Below are positions 46,933-58,656 of a stretch of 64,000 bases of DNA, one piece after another. The DNA lies in assembly GCA_032622095.1 (NCBI GenBank), contig CP136066.1, positions 149,635,559 through 149,699,558 of the forward strand, given 5' to 3'. The position numbers were made by a program, and so were the translations under genes. The notes beneath the pieces are model-generated. The model searched no databases. It was not told the origin of the DNA and saw only the letters and a program-made list of their open reading frames with translations. This DNA comes from Siphonodentalium dalli. Its lineage: Eukaryota > Mollusca > Scaphopoda > Gadilida > Siphonodentaliidae. The first letter of the stretch is position 1. Each line of letters begins with the position of its first letter.

Positions 46933-48682
46933 CAGTTAAACTTCGTTAAGTCGAATTGCAAGGGACCGTTGGATTACTTCGAGTTATCAGAGTGTTCGAC
47001 TTAACTGTTTTGACCATTTGGTGACCACAAATTCCAACCAGTTGAATTCATATCGATCCGATATGGCCCACGATTGCTGCATCAGTGTCATGGCATCGAG
47101 AACATTCAAATTGAGTTCAGCCTTCTTGTCAATAGCATTTCTTCGTTTGGAACATTGTTTTCGTTTTGGGAAGACATGACTGAATGAAATTATTCTTTTT
47201 TTATGGGTGGTTTTGGGGTAGCTAGCCCCGGGATTGTCGAAAGGGCCGAAGGGCCCTTTCCTTAATCCCTCATGATTTTGATTTTATTGGAGAATAAGAG
47301 GGGGGAAAGGGTAAGCATTTTGTGATGGTGATTACTTTTTCTTTTTCCTTTTCTTTTTTGGGTTAGGCTTTTCTGTTGATGATTGTGGTGAGTGTGGTGG
47401 CGGATTGCTGATATCCTCATCGCCTCTTGTGACAATGCAATCTGTTTGTCGACCTCGATCCTGATTTCTTCATCGGTGGAGGCTGCGCTGATGTTGTTGT
47501 TGGTGATGTTGGAGCTGGGGGACACCGGGATGTTTTGGTAATCCGGTGTCCGAGGTGTAAAGCTGTCCAGTTCCACGTCGAAGCTGGCGGCAGGAACATC
47601 TGGGGTGGTATCCACGTCCCTGTCTCCGCAAGCCTCGACGACGACAGCAGGGACATCCGGCAGATCCACGGAGTCCCTGCTAGCTGGTACTATGTCGTCA
47701 GTCTCCATGCAGGTCGAGTCGTCTGGGCGTCTCTCAGACAACTTCGACCCGCCGGCTATGACTCTAGACGGCTGAACCACACGGGGAGGGGCGACTGGCC
47801 GATCTACAGTCACCCCCTTCTGCTTCTTCCATTTCGCCCGTCTGGCTGCGTCCCTTCTCCTTCGAGCTGGCGTCTTTTTCTTAGGAGGCTCCACTTTCAT
47901 GGTACGGCTGGTCTTGGCGTTCCTGCTCCGGGTGGAAGATCTCTGGTTTCCAGCATCTTCCGTCCGAAATTCAACACAGAGAGTCAAATAACCCCTGTTA
48001 GACTGGAGATTCCAGCTAACAATATCCGCAATTTGAGATCTCTCTATTGCTGCTAACGCGGCGTCAGGGAATAGCTCCATTGTCCGTCGCACTAAGCCTA
48101 ATCCAAAACCGTCTCACTCGCCGGCATCAGCACGAGGGCGGTTGCTTCCAATAAAGGTTACAGACCGCACAAATCACTCGTACCGACGCTCTGGTAAAAA
48201 GGAACTAATTAAGCCAAATAAAATCTGACTTGTTCGCTCCACCTTCCACCAGAGCTGAAATTATTCTCTGTATCAGGCCGTTTAAATATGGTTTTCATTT
48301 CGCCTGTCAACACTACTAATCCTCACAGGGGAAATTGGCCCCCACACCTCGTTAATATGTTAAATAAACAATGCATTACGATAAATAAAGACTCCAGGAA
48401 ACTTCACAGCTTTTTAGGGTAATGAATAGAAGCATACTGAGTTATAATCACATGGCGATGCGTCGCTGACGGCGCTTCGACTTAACCATAGTAATTAGTG
48501 TTATAATCTGGCTGGTGGGACTAAATTTCGTTTGGACTTAAGCGGAATTTCGACTTATCCACCTTCGACTTAACCGTAATTATTCTAATGGCTTTGCTCA
48601 CAAGCTCAGCCGGAACCGGGCGATGGCTTCGACTTAAGTGGGGTATTCGAGTTACCGACGTTCGACTTAACGAAGTTTATAT
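46933..48682. mobile_element. pogo/mariner-like element nested in the TTAA MITE
   Basis: After a TA dinucleotide the insert starts CAGTTAAACTTCGTTAAGTC. Its right end carries the reverse complement GACTTAACGAAGTTTA, with a diverged last few bases. More 'cgacttaa' motifs occur subterminally (about 46995 and 48535-48670), as in pogo/Tigger-type ends. I see no DDE transposase; the interior instead holds a basic protein frame on the minus strand. Class is inferred from the ends only. Confidence 0.6.
47262..48092 (-). CDS. Basic low-complexity protein, 276 aa, inside nested element
   Basis: The N-terminus has a short strand-like segment (IVSWNLQSNRGYLTLCVEF, about residues 24-42). A highly basic patch follows (KKKTPARRRRDAARRAKWKK, about 75-94). 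The rest is a Pro/Asp/Ser-rich disordered region and a His/Lys-rich tail (HHTHHNHQQK). The combination resembles nucleic-acid-binding gag/ORF1-like proteins of retroelements rather than a transposase; I cannot name the family. Local GC content exceeds the neighbourhood. On the minus strand just after the stop, 'gggcccttcggccctttc' can form a hairpin, as at some retroelement 3' ends. The insert may therefore be a further nested retroelement fragment. Confidence 0.5.
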   Translation of the reverse strand: MRRTMELFPDAALAAIERSQIADIVSWNLQSNRGYLTLCVEFRTEDAGNQRSSTRSRNAKTSRTMKVEPPKKKTPARRRRDAARRAKWKKQKGVTVDRPVAPPRVVQPSRVIAGGSKLSERRPDDSTCMETDDIVPASRDSVDLPDVPAVVVEACGDRDVDTTPDVPAASFDVELDSFTPRTPDYQNIPVSPSSNITNNNISAASTDEEIRIEVDKQIALSQEAMRISAIRHHTHHNHQQKSLTQKRKGKRKSNHHHKMLTLSPLLFSNKIKIMRD

Positions 48683-48866
48683 ATGACTCCAGCCATTTAT
48701 TCATTTTCATTATAATTACCATGTTGTTTGCATCGTTCATAGAGCACATGAGTGTATTTTGCACTAATCCATGGCTCAAATTCATTCATTTGTTGCATAT
48801 ATTCTGTTGAGTATAAAAGGAGATGGTCCCATAAATGGCCGGATTTAGTGTACAGTACCCTTTTAA

Positions 48867-51745
48867 CAACCGAAAAAATATGAGACATTAAGGAAGACAA
48901 TTAGTGGGTGAAGTTGAGTCCCTGTGTGGAGGGGGCGCTTCAATGATCGACCAATATCGCCTGGACTACTTGGCATTGTCCCTCATGACAATAGTTTACC
49001 GTTCGAAGCCATGTGTGACATAAAATATACTTGCAAATGCCAGTTTTGTGAGTTGTTATTCAAAATTTAACGCAATAATTATTTATGTCCCTCCATATCA
49101 AGAAAAGTGATAACAATTTTATATTAACCAATAATCTACATAATTATATATTATATTTAATGAGGTGCTGACTCGGTACTTTGCAGTTCCAACATAATGA
49201 TAGACCCGTTCTCAGTCATTAATAATTCTTGAATAATTTAATAATTTTTAATCGGTATGACTACGGGCTACGGGTCATGGCCATTTTCAAAATCCAATGA
49301 TGACATCCTCTAAAAATCTACTCAAATTCAAACAACGTTCTCTCAATACACATAAGTCCGGAAGCTGATACAGGGTACCCCTGCACCCCAGGACTTAACC
49401 CCACTCAATTTCTTCCATAGTATGTCCATCAACTTTTAAGCAAACTTTAACATGAAAAAGTGGCCGCGCAGACAACAAACAAAATAGTGTCCAACAACGT
49501 CGCCATTTTTTCAGCCGGGTCAGTCAGTTTGGTGCAAATTATAGTGAGCAAATTTTATATACTTTTGTTAAGCTAAGATATAATGCCACATTTTTATGGC
49601 AAAATGAGAACTCTCCGTCCAAGATGGACACCAAAATGGCAGCTGGAATTGAATTTTTTTTACTTATATCTTCTAGATCAGTTTCCGCTGTTTGGCACTT
49701 ATTAAGAACTGTGACTTTATTTTATTTATATTCATGTTAACTGATCATTGGAATAATGAAATACGTCTACATTATATCCCGTTTATCAGGATATAATCTG
49801 TTACACCATGACTCCATCAAGAATTTACTACAGTATGTTCTAATTTACATGGGTTTTACCAATGTACTGTTACACCAGAATTTTACGAGTAAAGTGGGGT
49901 ACACCACGCCTTTACTTGGAAATTATAAGGGTATGTCCTTTTTACATGGACTTTACATGGCTATTCCGGAGTATATCATTGTTTACGTGACTTCACCATG
50001 TAAATCAGAACATACTCTTCTAAATTCTTGATAGAGTCATGGTGTAACACATTATATCCTGATAAACGGGATATAATGTATATACTCTCGTACCACCTGG
50101 ATATACTCTGATACCACCTGGATATACCCTGGTAATTCCTTGTAAAGATAGTGCGGTTACATTATAGTCTGGTAAATCCTGGTATATTATCATGACTTTT
50201 TGTATGGGTTGGTTCTACATTCCCTAGTATTAATGCTATATGGCAGATAATAACACATCCTGTGATTTCGAATGAGGGGAGGTAAAACCATACAATAGTA
50301 TACAAGTAATACAAGTAATACAAGGGAAATGATAGTATGAATCTTAGTTTTATTTCTAGACTAAAGTCCGGTATGCTGTCCTTGGAGTTCAGACTTGATT
50401 TAAGTATGCACGTACACACTGATCCTACAGAACGTATTTCAACCAGGGACAAGAATTTAGGTGGGTTGATTTGTGTTTATTGTCTTTTGTATATTTAAAT
50501 CCAAACTGGAAACAACTCTGCCATTTCAAAATTGCGGGTACATAGGCTGCCGTGTTGGTTAATGTTTTGTATGTAATGGTAAAACACCAGAATTTACCAG
50601 AGTATAATCTATGTGGGATACATCATGCCTTTACTTTGAATTTACAACTTGAAGGGCATGTCCTCTTTACGTGGGCTTTTCGTGGCTTATGCCAGAGTAT
50701 ATCATTATTATCTGAATTGACCCTATTTTTACAGGAGTAGAGCCTGGTATACCATGTTTTGCAGAGCTTTTACAAGAGTGTTTCTTTATAAGAGCATGAG
50801 CGATAATTCTTATTTCACTATAGCACATTATGAGAACAGTGAATATTGTGACTTGTGTATCTATATTTATGTATGTGTATCCATGTCATATGTTACAGTA
50901 TATACAATCAATGTAGTTCAGTTGTCATTTGAATGTTTAGTAATATTTAATAAATGGTGTTGTATACATGTATATATAGCGTAGCGCTCACATTCACAAA
51001 TAAGCCCCCCCCCCCCCCCATCCACACGCATTCATCTAGACAATGTCTCATGATGCATATGACAGTCCACTGAGCTCATCTGTATTTTTTTTAATTGAGG
51101 AAATAAATATAAATAAATGAGACAAAATATCAGACAGACGTAAATCCCAAACATTAGAATAACGATAATTGAGACATATTTTATTCTTGCACTCATTTTT
51201 GCACGCTCCCAAGTGAATTTCACTTTGGCCACTTTCCCACTGACGGCATTGATGATTTAGAAGCATACATGAATCATATAGTTCGTGCGGTGTATTTTTT
51301 TTTTGAAGAGATAAGTAGATTGTTATTCCACTGGCTATTGGGTTACAACGAAGGGTGTCATATTATACAGTTATATAAAGAGTAACATAATTTAGCTGGG
51401 CCTTTTGATGCTCAAGTTAATAAACGATTAAATTTGGTAGATAACTCGGGTTCGGGGCTTTATGTATATAATTATGTTGTCCGGGGTATATACATGTATA
51501 TAGTTAGATTTGTTTGGGAAAATCAGCAAGTCCGCTAATTTTCGCATCATCAGAGATCACTGTGGACGAACGGAAGAAATTATTTGTACGCGTTTTCGTA
51601 CTACTACTGTAAAGAGAAAGTGAGTCGGAACGGTGAGGAGAATTATGTAATTTTGTCACCAACACCCGAAAAATTACCACATAACGTTGCTTTCCTCGTA
51701 TCGGTGGTACAATGTCTTGACATAAAATCACATCGAACCTGGTCT
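48867..51745. other. Unit B counterpart of 14232-18120, no gene seen
   Basis: This shows empty sites for the unit A TTAA element (49436-49439) and for the palindromic element (50237-50242). 49780-50020 and 50580-50760 carry the old GTAAA/GGTATA-rich repeats. A poly-C tract lies at about 51005-51019. A ~545-bp stretch at 51080-51626 is absent from unit A, where 'gagctcatc' runs straight into 'cggaacgatgagg'; its nature is unknown. Confidence 0.6.
50237..50242. other. Empty target site (TATATG) in unit B
   Basis: The sequence 'taatgctatatggcagataa' is uninterrupted here, whereas the copy at 18439/27971 is split by the palindromic element. Confidence 0.9.
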
Positions 51746-52413
51746 ATAATATATTCGGTTATCTACAGTGGCGCATATACCTTACTCTTATTAAAATTCG
51801 CGCAGTACTATTTTCCGCGCACCCATGTGTGCACGAATTTAAAATTGAGCGACAAATAGTATGACTCATATAGTTATACTAAACACTAGGTGAAATAAGT
51901 TAGCTGTTTTAGATAGATAATAGCAGTATGATAACCAATCTCAACAACATTATTCATATGTACATATACGGTGATACACCATGGCATATTTGATGTTGAA
52001 ATGCTTCCAGGAAATAAACATAAATTCCAGACTGAAAGTGCACGAAAGCACGTATCCGTATTCACAACTGTGGTGTGATAATATGGTCAAACCGTCTGAG
52101 TTAGTTGTCAATTAAAAATACACGGAACCAAGGGTTTTCTAAAGTCAGCATCCTACACGCGGCTGTGGGTTTTCTTGTTTCGAGTTCAATTCTATAATGT
52201 CCATAAATCTTTATTAGATATCAGATTGAGTGACAGGTGCGATCATTATCATGGCGTATTGTTATAATTCACACCTTCCGCTCCTCTCTCACGTTCAGCT
52301 TACTCCCCAATTAATGCTAATGTATTGGTGAATATTAGCTCAAGTCTGTATTTTGGCCCGGGCAAAACACAGATTCATACAAGAAATATTGTTCGTGGAT
52401 TGGAGCGACCTGA
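51746..52413. other. Unit B counterpart of 35573-36240
   Basis: Collinear unit sequence ('gtggcgcatataccttactc'; 'ttcgtggattggagcga'). No gene is seen. Confidence 0.6.
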
Positions 52414-53339
52414 TTGGCCGATGGGTATGAACCGGTGTATAAATAAAGTACTAGCAGGGTTACCCGGCGTTGCCCAGGTTAAAGTGATGTGAAACCCTAT
52501 GTGGATATTTGGTGGGAATAGAGAATACTCTTGCTCTTAAAGTGTTACACGTATTCTCATAAATTGTATATCCAAATGGCATCACAAAACATGATTCTTA
52601 CACATGGAATATAAGTATTGTCTCACCTTGTCAGGTCCGAGTGATTATCATTTTATTTATCGCATTTAATCCGTCCCACCAATAAAGAAGTATTTATTTA
52701 TTTACAACTGCGTATACTTCAGACGTGATAGCATGAAACATGAACATAATAAACACATTAGTTCGAAAAAATAAAAGACGACAATTGTGTTTTACATAGA
52801 GATGTATCAATCAATCAATCAATCAATGTAGTTTATCATATCTTCATGAAGACACATATGTTTTAAAGATATGTCCAGGTGCTCCTCTGTTCTGGTGCTA
52901 TATACTGGCTAATCATTTTCTGTTTAAAAGAAGTGATGGTATGCATTTATAGCAGCTACACGTGCCCGACACAGCGAGATTTTGAGTTGTTTGTGTTAGG
53001 CGATGAGTCTGCTAAACTTGAAAATGAAAGAAATCCTCTGTATCGGGCAGATATACCCTTGTCAGATGTCACTATTGGAGGATCCTGAAAAGTCATGTGC
53101 TACGGACTGCGTTTTCCTTTATCTCAGAAGTAACCATATTTGACTGCACACTGTGACCACTATTTTTGAACAGACCTGCTCTACATTTCCATATCTCTTG
53201 GCAATTGTATCTTTTTTTGTGGAAACTATATTGATTGAGATAGACTCAATCGTGTTATAATATATACATGAGCCATTCTAATAAGCAATCCTCTCACGAT
53301 TCAAGGTCCCTCAGTTTGAATGAATATATGTATCTCTTA

Positions 53340-55080
53340 AATAGATTGATATAAATATACGTTTAATGCTTTCTTCTATGTATCTGTGTTGATAGATCAT
53401 TATCGGAATGCCCTGATTTCCATCCCCATATAAATATGACAGTTGAGAAGATATAATTGTTCAAGTGGCTTAATTCGGTCACCATTTGTCGAGATAAATT
53501 GGAATGCCAAAAACTCCTTAGAATGACATGGAGATGGAATGGGAGATGACTATATATAACTTTGTTGGATATCGGCGAATTGAACAATCTTATAAATGCT
53601 AGTGAATATCATCTCGCCATCCATGACCAAAACACCCCAAATGTGATTTAATTCATCATATCATTAGAGAAGAACGTGCATGAATTTGGTGGAATCAGTG
53701 CTAAATATATTTGTATCAACTTTGGTGCAACTCCCCTCATGCATGACTTGAACCGCGCCACTTTTGTCATATTTAAACCACGTCTATTAGACTCATGCAT
53801 GCATTATATAATGGAGATGATTATATATAAGTTTGGTGGTAATCGGCAACTAAACAAATTCTTATCATAGTCATTACCGCCATCTCTCACCCAAACGGCA
53901 CCAATTTCGTGTCTTTAAATCACACGTTTATATTCCTCGTCTAAACATATACCCTGACACCAACAACGTCACTTTAGAAACTTTTAACCCGCACCATTAT
54001 CTTACTCGTAAAAAGTTACCCCTGTTAGACCGCCTTGGTGCCATCTCGATTGTACCCTTAAAGTTATATATGGAACACAGATAGATATTCGCAAATATTT
54101 GATTCATTGTATGATTTGAGAAGAACGTGTATGAGTTTGATGGTAATTGGCACTAAACATATTTGTATAAGTTTTTGGTGACCCTCCCGTCCCTATTTCG
54201 GACTCAAGCGGCGCCACTTTTGACATCATTATAATCCACACACTTAGACTCATCATAGAGATGAATATATATAACATTTATGAAAATAAACTCGAATGGC
54301 CCCACTTTTGACATCTTTAAACCACACAATTAGACTCCTGATATCATGGAGATTATTATTTGTAAGTTTGGTGCTAATCCGCGACTAAACAATTTTTTAT
54401 CAAATTTAGTGCCCACCTCACCCCATCTCTCACCAAAGCAGCACCAATATGACGTCTTTAAAATCACACGATTAGATTCCTCATAACATGGATAAGAATG
54501 TGTATCAATTTGGTAGAAATTGGCGCTAAAAATATTGTGTATCAATTTTGGTGCACCCCTGACTCGAATGACGCCACTTTTGACAGCTTTAAGCCAGCCA
54601 TTAGACACCTCATACCATGGGGATGAATTTGCAATCGTGGCAATCGTGGCAATCGTGGCAATCGTGGCAATCGGCGACTAAACCAATTCTTATCAGATTT
54701 AGTACCCAACCACCGCCCCCCCCCCCCAAATCTCTCATCCCAACGACACCAATTTGGCGTCTTTAAATCACACATTAAAATTCCTTGTATCATGGAGAAG
54801 ATCTCAGAAGAATGTGCATCAATTTGGTGGAATTCGGCGCTAAAAATTATTTTGATCAATGTTGGTGCCCCTCTCACCTTCCGGGCATCCCTGATGCGAA
54901 CGGTGCGACTTTCGACATATTTAAACCACGCCATTAGATTCCTCATATTATGGGGATGATTATATATAAGTTTGGTGGCAATCGGCGAAATTCTCACCCT
55001 CGCCATTATCTTTCTCGTAAAAAGTTACCCCTATTAGACCCCTGTTGTGCCATCTAGGTGGTCCCCTGTGAATTTCTATA
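53340..55080. repeat. Degenerate tandem repeat inside the unit B insertion
   Basis: About five or six diverged units share 'aatttggtggaattcggcgc', 'gccacttttgacatctttaa', 'catggggatgattatatata' and 'catctctcacc'. Unit length appears to be a few hundred bp. Open frames here on the minus strand follow the repeat. Confidence 0.7.
54632..54682. repeat. GGCAATCGT tandem repeat
   Basis: Five near-identical copies of a ~10-bp unit (TGGCAATCG), the last running into 'ggcgactaaacc'. Confidence 0.9.
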
Positions 55081-55170
55081 GGACACAGACAGACAGACAG
55101 TCACAAATATAGATATAGATGTCCCAGTATTTGTCAAGTCCTATTTTGTAATGTATTTTGTAAGGACTGA

Positions 55171-56959
55171 GACTTTGCATGCAACTTGCATTACTATGTA
55201 GCTTTTTTCTACATGTTAGACTAGTGTCGATGGACTTATGTGTGTTTGATGAGTAAATTGGCGCTCTTGTTTCGTATACGGCAACCAGCAACAAATAAAT
55301 GTTACTGTGTTTTTTCAAACTCATTTTTTCTCTCATAAACCCTCAACCCCCACCCCTGACCCCATATATGATATAATTTATCATTTATGTGATTTAACTC
55401 ATAATTTAAATGATATAATTTATCAGTATATGCAACGTGGTTAGTACTAACGAAATATGAACTCCCATGATATGAGGGAGCTAATGTTGTATTTGAAATT
55501 TTCCAAAGTGGTGCCATCCAATATTAATAGAGAGATTCCACGTCTAGCGATTGTGCATGTGCGGGTGTAACTCTAACGTCACAAATATACAAGGTCGTTG
55601 TTTATAAGAAATTAACGTGTGCGAATGCGGCTATATACTAATTTCGTGATTGTACACGAATGTCATGTAGATGGACTATTTTAATGACAGTTATTCTGTT
55701 TGGAGATATGAGAATTTATAAATGTCCAAAATCGTGGTGTTTTTGGACTAGCTGACAAAGTTTGTGATACAGTCATAACTAGAACAGATCGTTACGGTTG
55801 GATCTGTTAATAAGACCTGACAAATTAATTTAATTTAATGTCGCATCTGGATATACGAAACAGTTGTTGGGGAATGCATCGAGTCAATAACTGAACAATT
55901 GTATGACTTTCATTGAGTTTTATTGAAACTTTTGGTTTCGTCGTTCACATGCATACGTACAATTAACATTATCGACGTCTAGCCGAATCACATGGTACAC
56001 AGGAATATCTACACAATACACAGTTACCAAGGATACACACACAGAAACCCTGCACTCCGCACAATCGCTAGAAGCGGAATCACTTTATTAAGAAGAACAC
56101 TATAGTCAGAAATGGTATCGCACTCAAGATCATATCATTAGGCATATATATATATATATACTAGAAGGTGACCCGACTTCGTCCGGGCTATTCAAAAACC
56201 AAATTTCAAGTCGATAGCTCCACCCGTTTCCGAGATCTGGTCTGCGCATGCGCGAAGCTGGCGTCGCACGGGCTCGGCGACCCGATAAAATTCGTATCCG
56301 GGGCAAGATACATTCACATACCAAATTTCAAGTCGATAGCTCCACACGTTACCGAGATATATAGCCCAATGTCATTTGCGGATACCTCGGCCGGTGATGA
56401 GTTAACGCGACATCGGCCGGTTAAGAGTTAAACGCGATCACGTCACGATCTGTTGATGGCGTAATATATTTACGGAATGTTTTTCGATGAGCGAAGCATG
56501 GTCCTGCGTTCATCCCGATAATTAAGGTAGAAACTTTAAACGTACACAGGCGTGCGATACATCATTGGAAAGATGAAGCGCCACAAATTCTAACCGTGCA
56601 AATTATATGACTGGCAATTTATTATTCGCGCTATATCGAATCGATTTGTGAGCACCGAACTGAAATATATTAGCGCAAAACGGCGTAAAAACAGATTTGA
56701 CCTCGGCACGTGAAAAGTTGACCTCGGATCTGAAAATTAATATGCCTATGCCACTTCCCGACCGATAGTACCCTCACATACGAAGTTTCATCGAAATCGG
56801 GTCGGTCGTTTTCGAGTTCATCGCGAACACACAGACCACACACAGATACACAGACAGATCTTCCAAAATATATAAAGCACCACCTCAGAATTCCGTTAAC
56901 TGTAACGCCCTCAAGATCATATCATTAGGCATATATATAATATAAAATATAACGGTTTC
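55171..56959. other. Distal unit B sequence with a nested element
   Basis: Apart from the insertion at 56160-56880, this is collinear with 36240-37240. A ~113-bp stretch at about 55793-55905 is missing from unit A. No gene. Confidence 0.55.
56160..56880. mobile_element. Unclassified ~0.7-kb element with duplicated flanks
   Basis: This starts 'actagaaggtgacccgactt' after a TA run and ends 'cacagacagatcttccaaaa'. The flanking segment 'ccctcaagatcatatcatta ... ctcagaattccgttaac' occurs on both sides (about 56121-56160 and 56877-56990), so ~85 bp of host sequence was duplicated around it. Unit A has only one copy. The ends resemble those of the 52414 insertion. Long flank duplications occur with Penelope-like elements, but the class is a guess. 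Confidence 0.5.
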
Positions 56960-57770
56960 ATCAAAGCACCACCTCAGAATTCCGTTAACTGATCCGTCAA
57001 ATTGTTACAACTACGCTTATCGCTGCATGTTTCTCATTCACACAACACCAGAAAGCTTCTAAATGCGGACCAAAATATATATATACTAATAGGATTAAAT
57101 ACACCCCGATACTTCACAATACGAGTCTACTTTACAACTGAGACATACTTCATCAGCAATGTTAGCTGTTATATTATAAATTGAATTCCCGCAATAGAAT
57201 CCAATGGTCCAGCCATTGTCCACATCTAAATATCGAAAGCAATGAACGTGGTCATAAAAGTTACAAACTGCAACAATGAGACATCCGCGAATACATACAT
57301 CCTGCAAAAAGTTAACCGGTACGCAATATATTTAGTACATTTTTAATCACCTTTGCTCCATAGCTTCACGGACACGACCAGATCATCTTCGCAGTATACC
57401 TCGTGCATAATAAATCAACGTATAAACATAGGCCGAGGCTTTTCTGTCGCTATAGCATCGGCCTGTCTGGCTATTAGAAATGAAACCCGCTATTTTGATG
57501 GCATGTCATTTCTACAACAATATCTGAAAATTTGGAGTGAATTTTGGACTTTGCTTGCAATTTTATTTTATGTTTAGCCTAACACAAACGATTGCTTTTA
57601 ACTTCGAGGCGTTTTCGAAAGGTTCGACAAAGCAAAGACACACGGTAAACTCGCTAATTACAATTGGCCCCGGTGGATGCAAGTAACTAAGGGCTTGCTG
57701 TGTCTTGTCCAATCGGAAACGGGGAAATGAGAGAGAGAGAGAGAGATAGAGAGAGAAAGAGAGAGAACAA
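56960..57770 (+). repeat. Segmental duplication, partial unit C
   Basis: This is collinear with 37250-37700 plus 42118-42480 and with 6180-6930, and contains the uninterrupted LINE target. It ends at the GA microsatellite (57729-57767), after which similarity to the GPCR flank stops. Confidence 0.8.
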
Positions 57771-58656
57771 AATTAACATATGCGAAAAGGTTGTGTACAC
57801 CAGAACCGATCTAGAGGCACACATGAACGTACATAACTCGGTCTCCGTTCATGTGGGATGAGAGTGAGAGATTATCCATATGTAGATTGTCATCATATTA
57901 TATTAATTCCAGATGTCATACAAACAGGGTTACATGGCATATGTGTGTAATAAGAGACTACTTACCTCCGACGGGTTATAAACTAATCAAAACGGGACGA
58001 TTATGAATAGGGTTCGTGGTGGGAAGGATTGTACTATCATTGATTTATAAGGGGATCCCGGGGTGTAAACAAAAACCCATATTTAGGGCGTTTTGTTCTG
58101 CGATTTATATATGGGATGCATTGTCATGTAACAAGATAATTCCAGATGTCATTTTAATAACCCAAAGGTTATAATAACTGTGCATGTTTGGATTATGATC
58201 AATAAAATATCATATAAGAACGCTCTTTAATAAGCTCACGCTAATTTCAGATAATGGCGGGAACTCGGGACCATTCGCCATAACCCATATTGGTAGATAT
58301 ATGGATATCCACATTCCAACAGTACAGTTGTTCGTGTAAAAACTAATTTAATTTTTAATACTTTCAACGGACAGATATAAGCATGGAACATATAATTATG
58401 TAACAACGCGCATTCGACATACTTCCCTTTAAATGGCCTTACGCGCACCTGGCTTGTGACGTCACAGACGAATATACGTCACACCGGAGCTCGTGAGTCA
58501 TGACGTTTTTCATAACGTCTGCACTTCAGACCAGCGGGAACAAGCCCCAGGTAGGCTGTTTAATTTGGGCTCCGTCACGCATAGGAGATATGTTTTCTAA
58601 AAGCATTCTTACACAGTGGTGCAAGATCGGTGGAGAAAACGGTGGAGAGTTTCAAG
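57771..58656. promoter_or_regulatory. Unique sequence and putative promoter of the zinc-finger gene
   Basis: The last ~200 bp before the ATG at 58657 are GC-richer and hold a perfect CRE-type TGACGTCA at 58457-58464 plus several 'gacgt' repeats (58470-58525). This would suit a TATA-less promoter. Upstream sequence to 57771 shows nothing recognisable. Confidence 0.4.

Larger units (their letters stand above)
46785..48862. mobile_element. TTAA-target (piggyBac-like) MITE, invaded by another transposon
   Basis: Outer inverted arms begin GGGTACTGTACACTAAATC (46787) and end with the complement at 48860. The arms pair for ~140 bp (46787-46926 with about 48719-48860). TTAA flanks both sides (46781-46784 and 48863-48866), and unit A has the single empty TTAA at 14228-14231. 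Without the inner insert the element would be only ~330 bp, a typical MITE size. Confidence 0.8.
52414..55166. mobile_element. 2.75-kb unclassified insertion in unit B, flanked by CTGA
   Basis: Unit A reads 'ggagcgatctgagactttgc' without interruption (36230). Here the insert lies between CTGA at 52410-52413 and CTGA at 55167-55170. Near the left end is 'agcagggttacccggcgttg', and near the right end 'gacagacagacagtcacaaa', both features of widespread invertebrate repeats whose class I cannot fix. The interior is largely a degenerate tandem repeat. A ~70-codon frame at 52879-53088 has no ATG and is not recognised. Confidence 0.6.
37240..56960 (+). repeat. Segmental duplication, unit B
   Basis: This is the second tandem unit, collinear with unit A. 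It carries the intact GPCR, the shorter GC-rich cluster (44900-45760), the decayed fragment (45868-46273), empty sites for the unit A insertions, and its own insertions (37713-42115, 46785-48862, 51080-51626, 52414-55166, 56160-56880). Confidence 0.8.

Noticed and set aside
46933-48682. DDE transposase in the pogo-like insert
   Set aside because: The only long minus-strand frame is a basic, disordered protein without DDE-type motifs, and the plus-strand frame at 47535-48056 is its shadow.
56160-56880. Hammerhead-type ribozyme or Penelope reverse transcriptase in this element
   Set aside because: I looked for a ribozyme core and a reverse transcriptase frame and could not make out either. The long flank duplication alone is not enough for class assignment.
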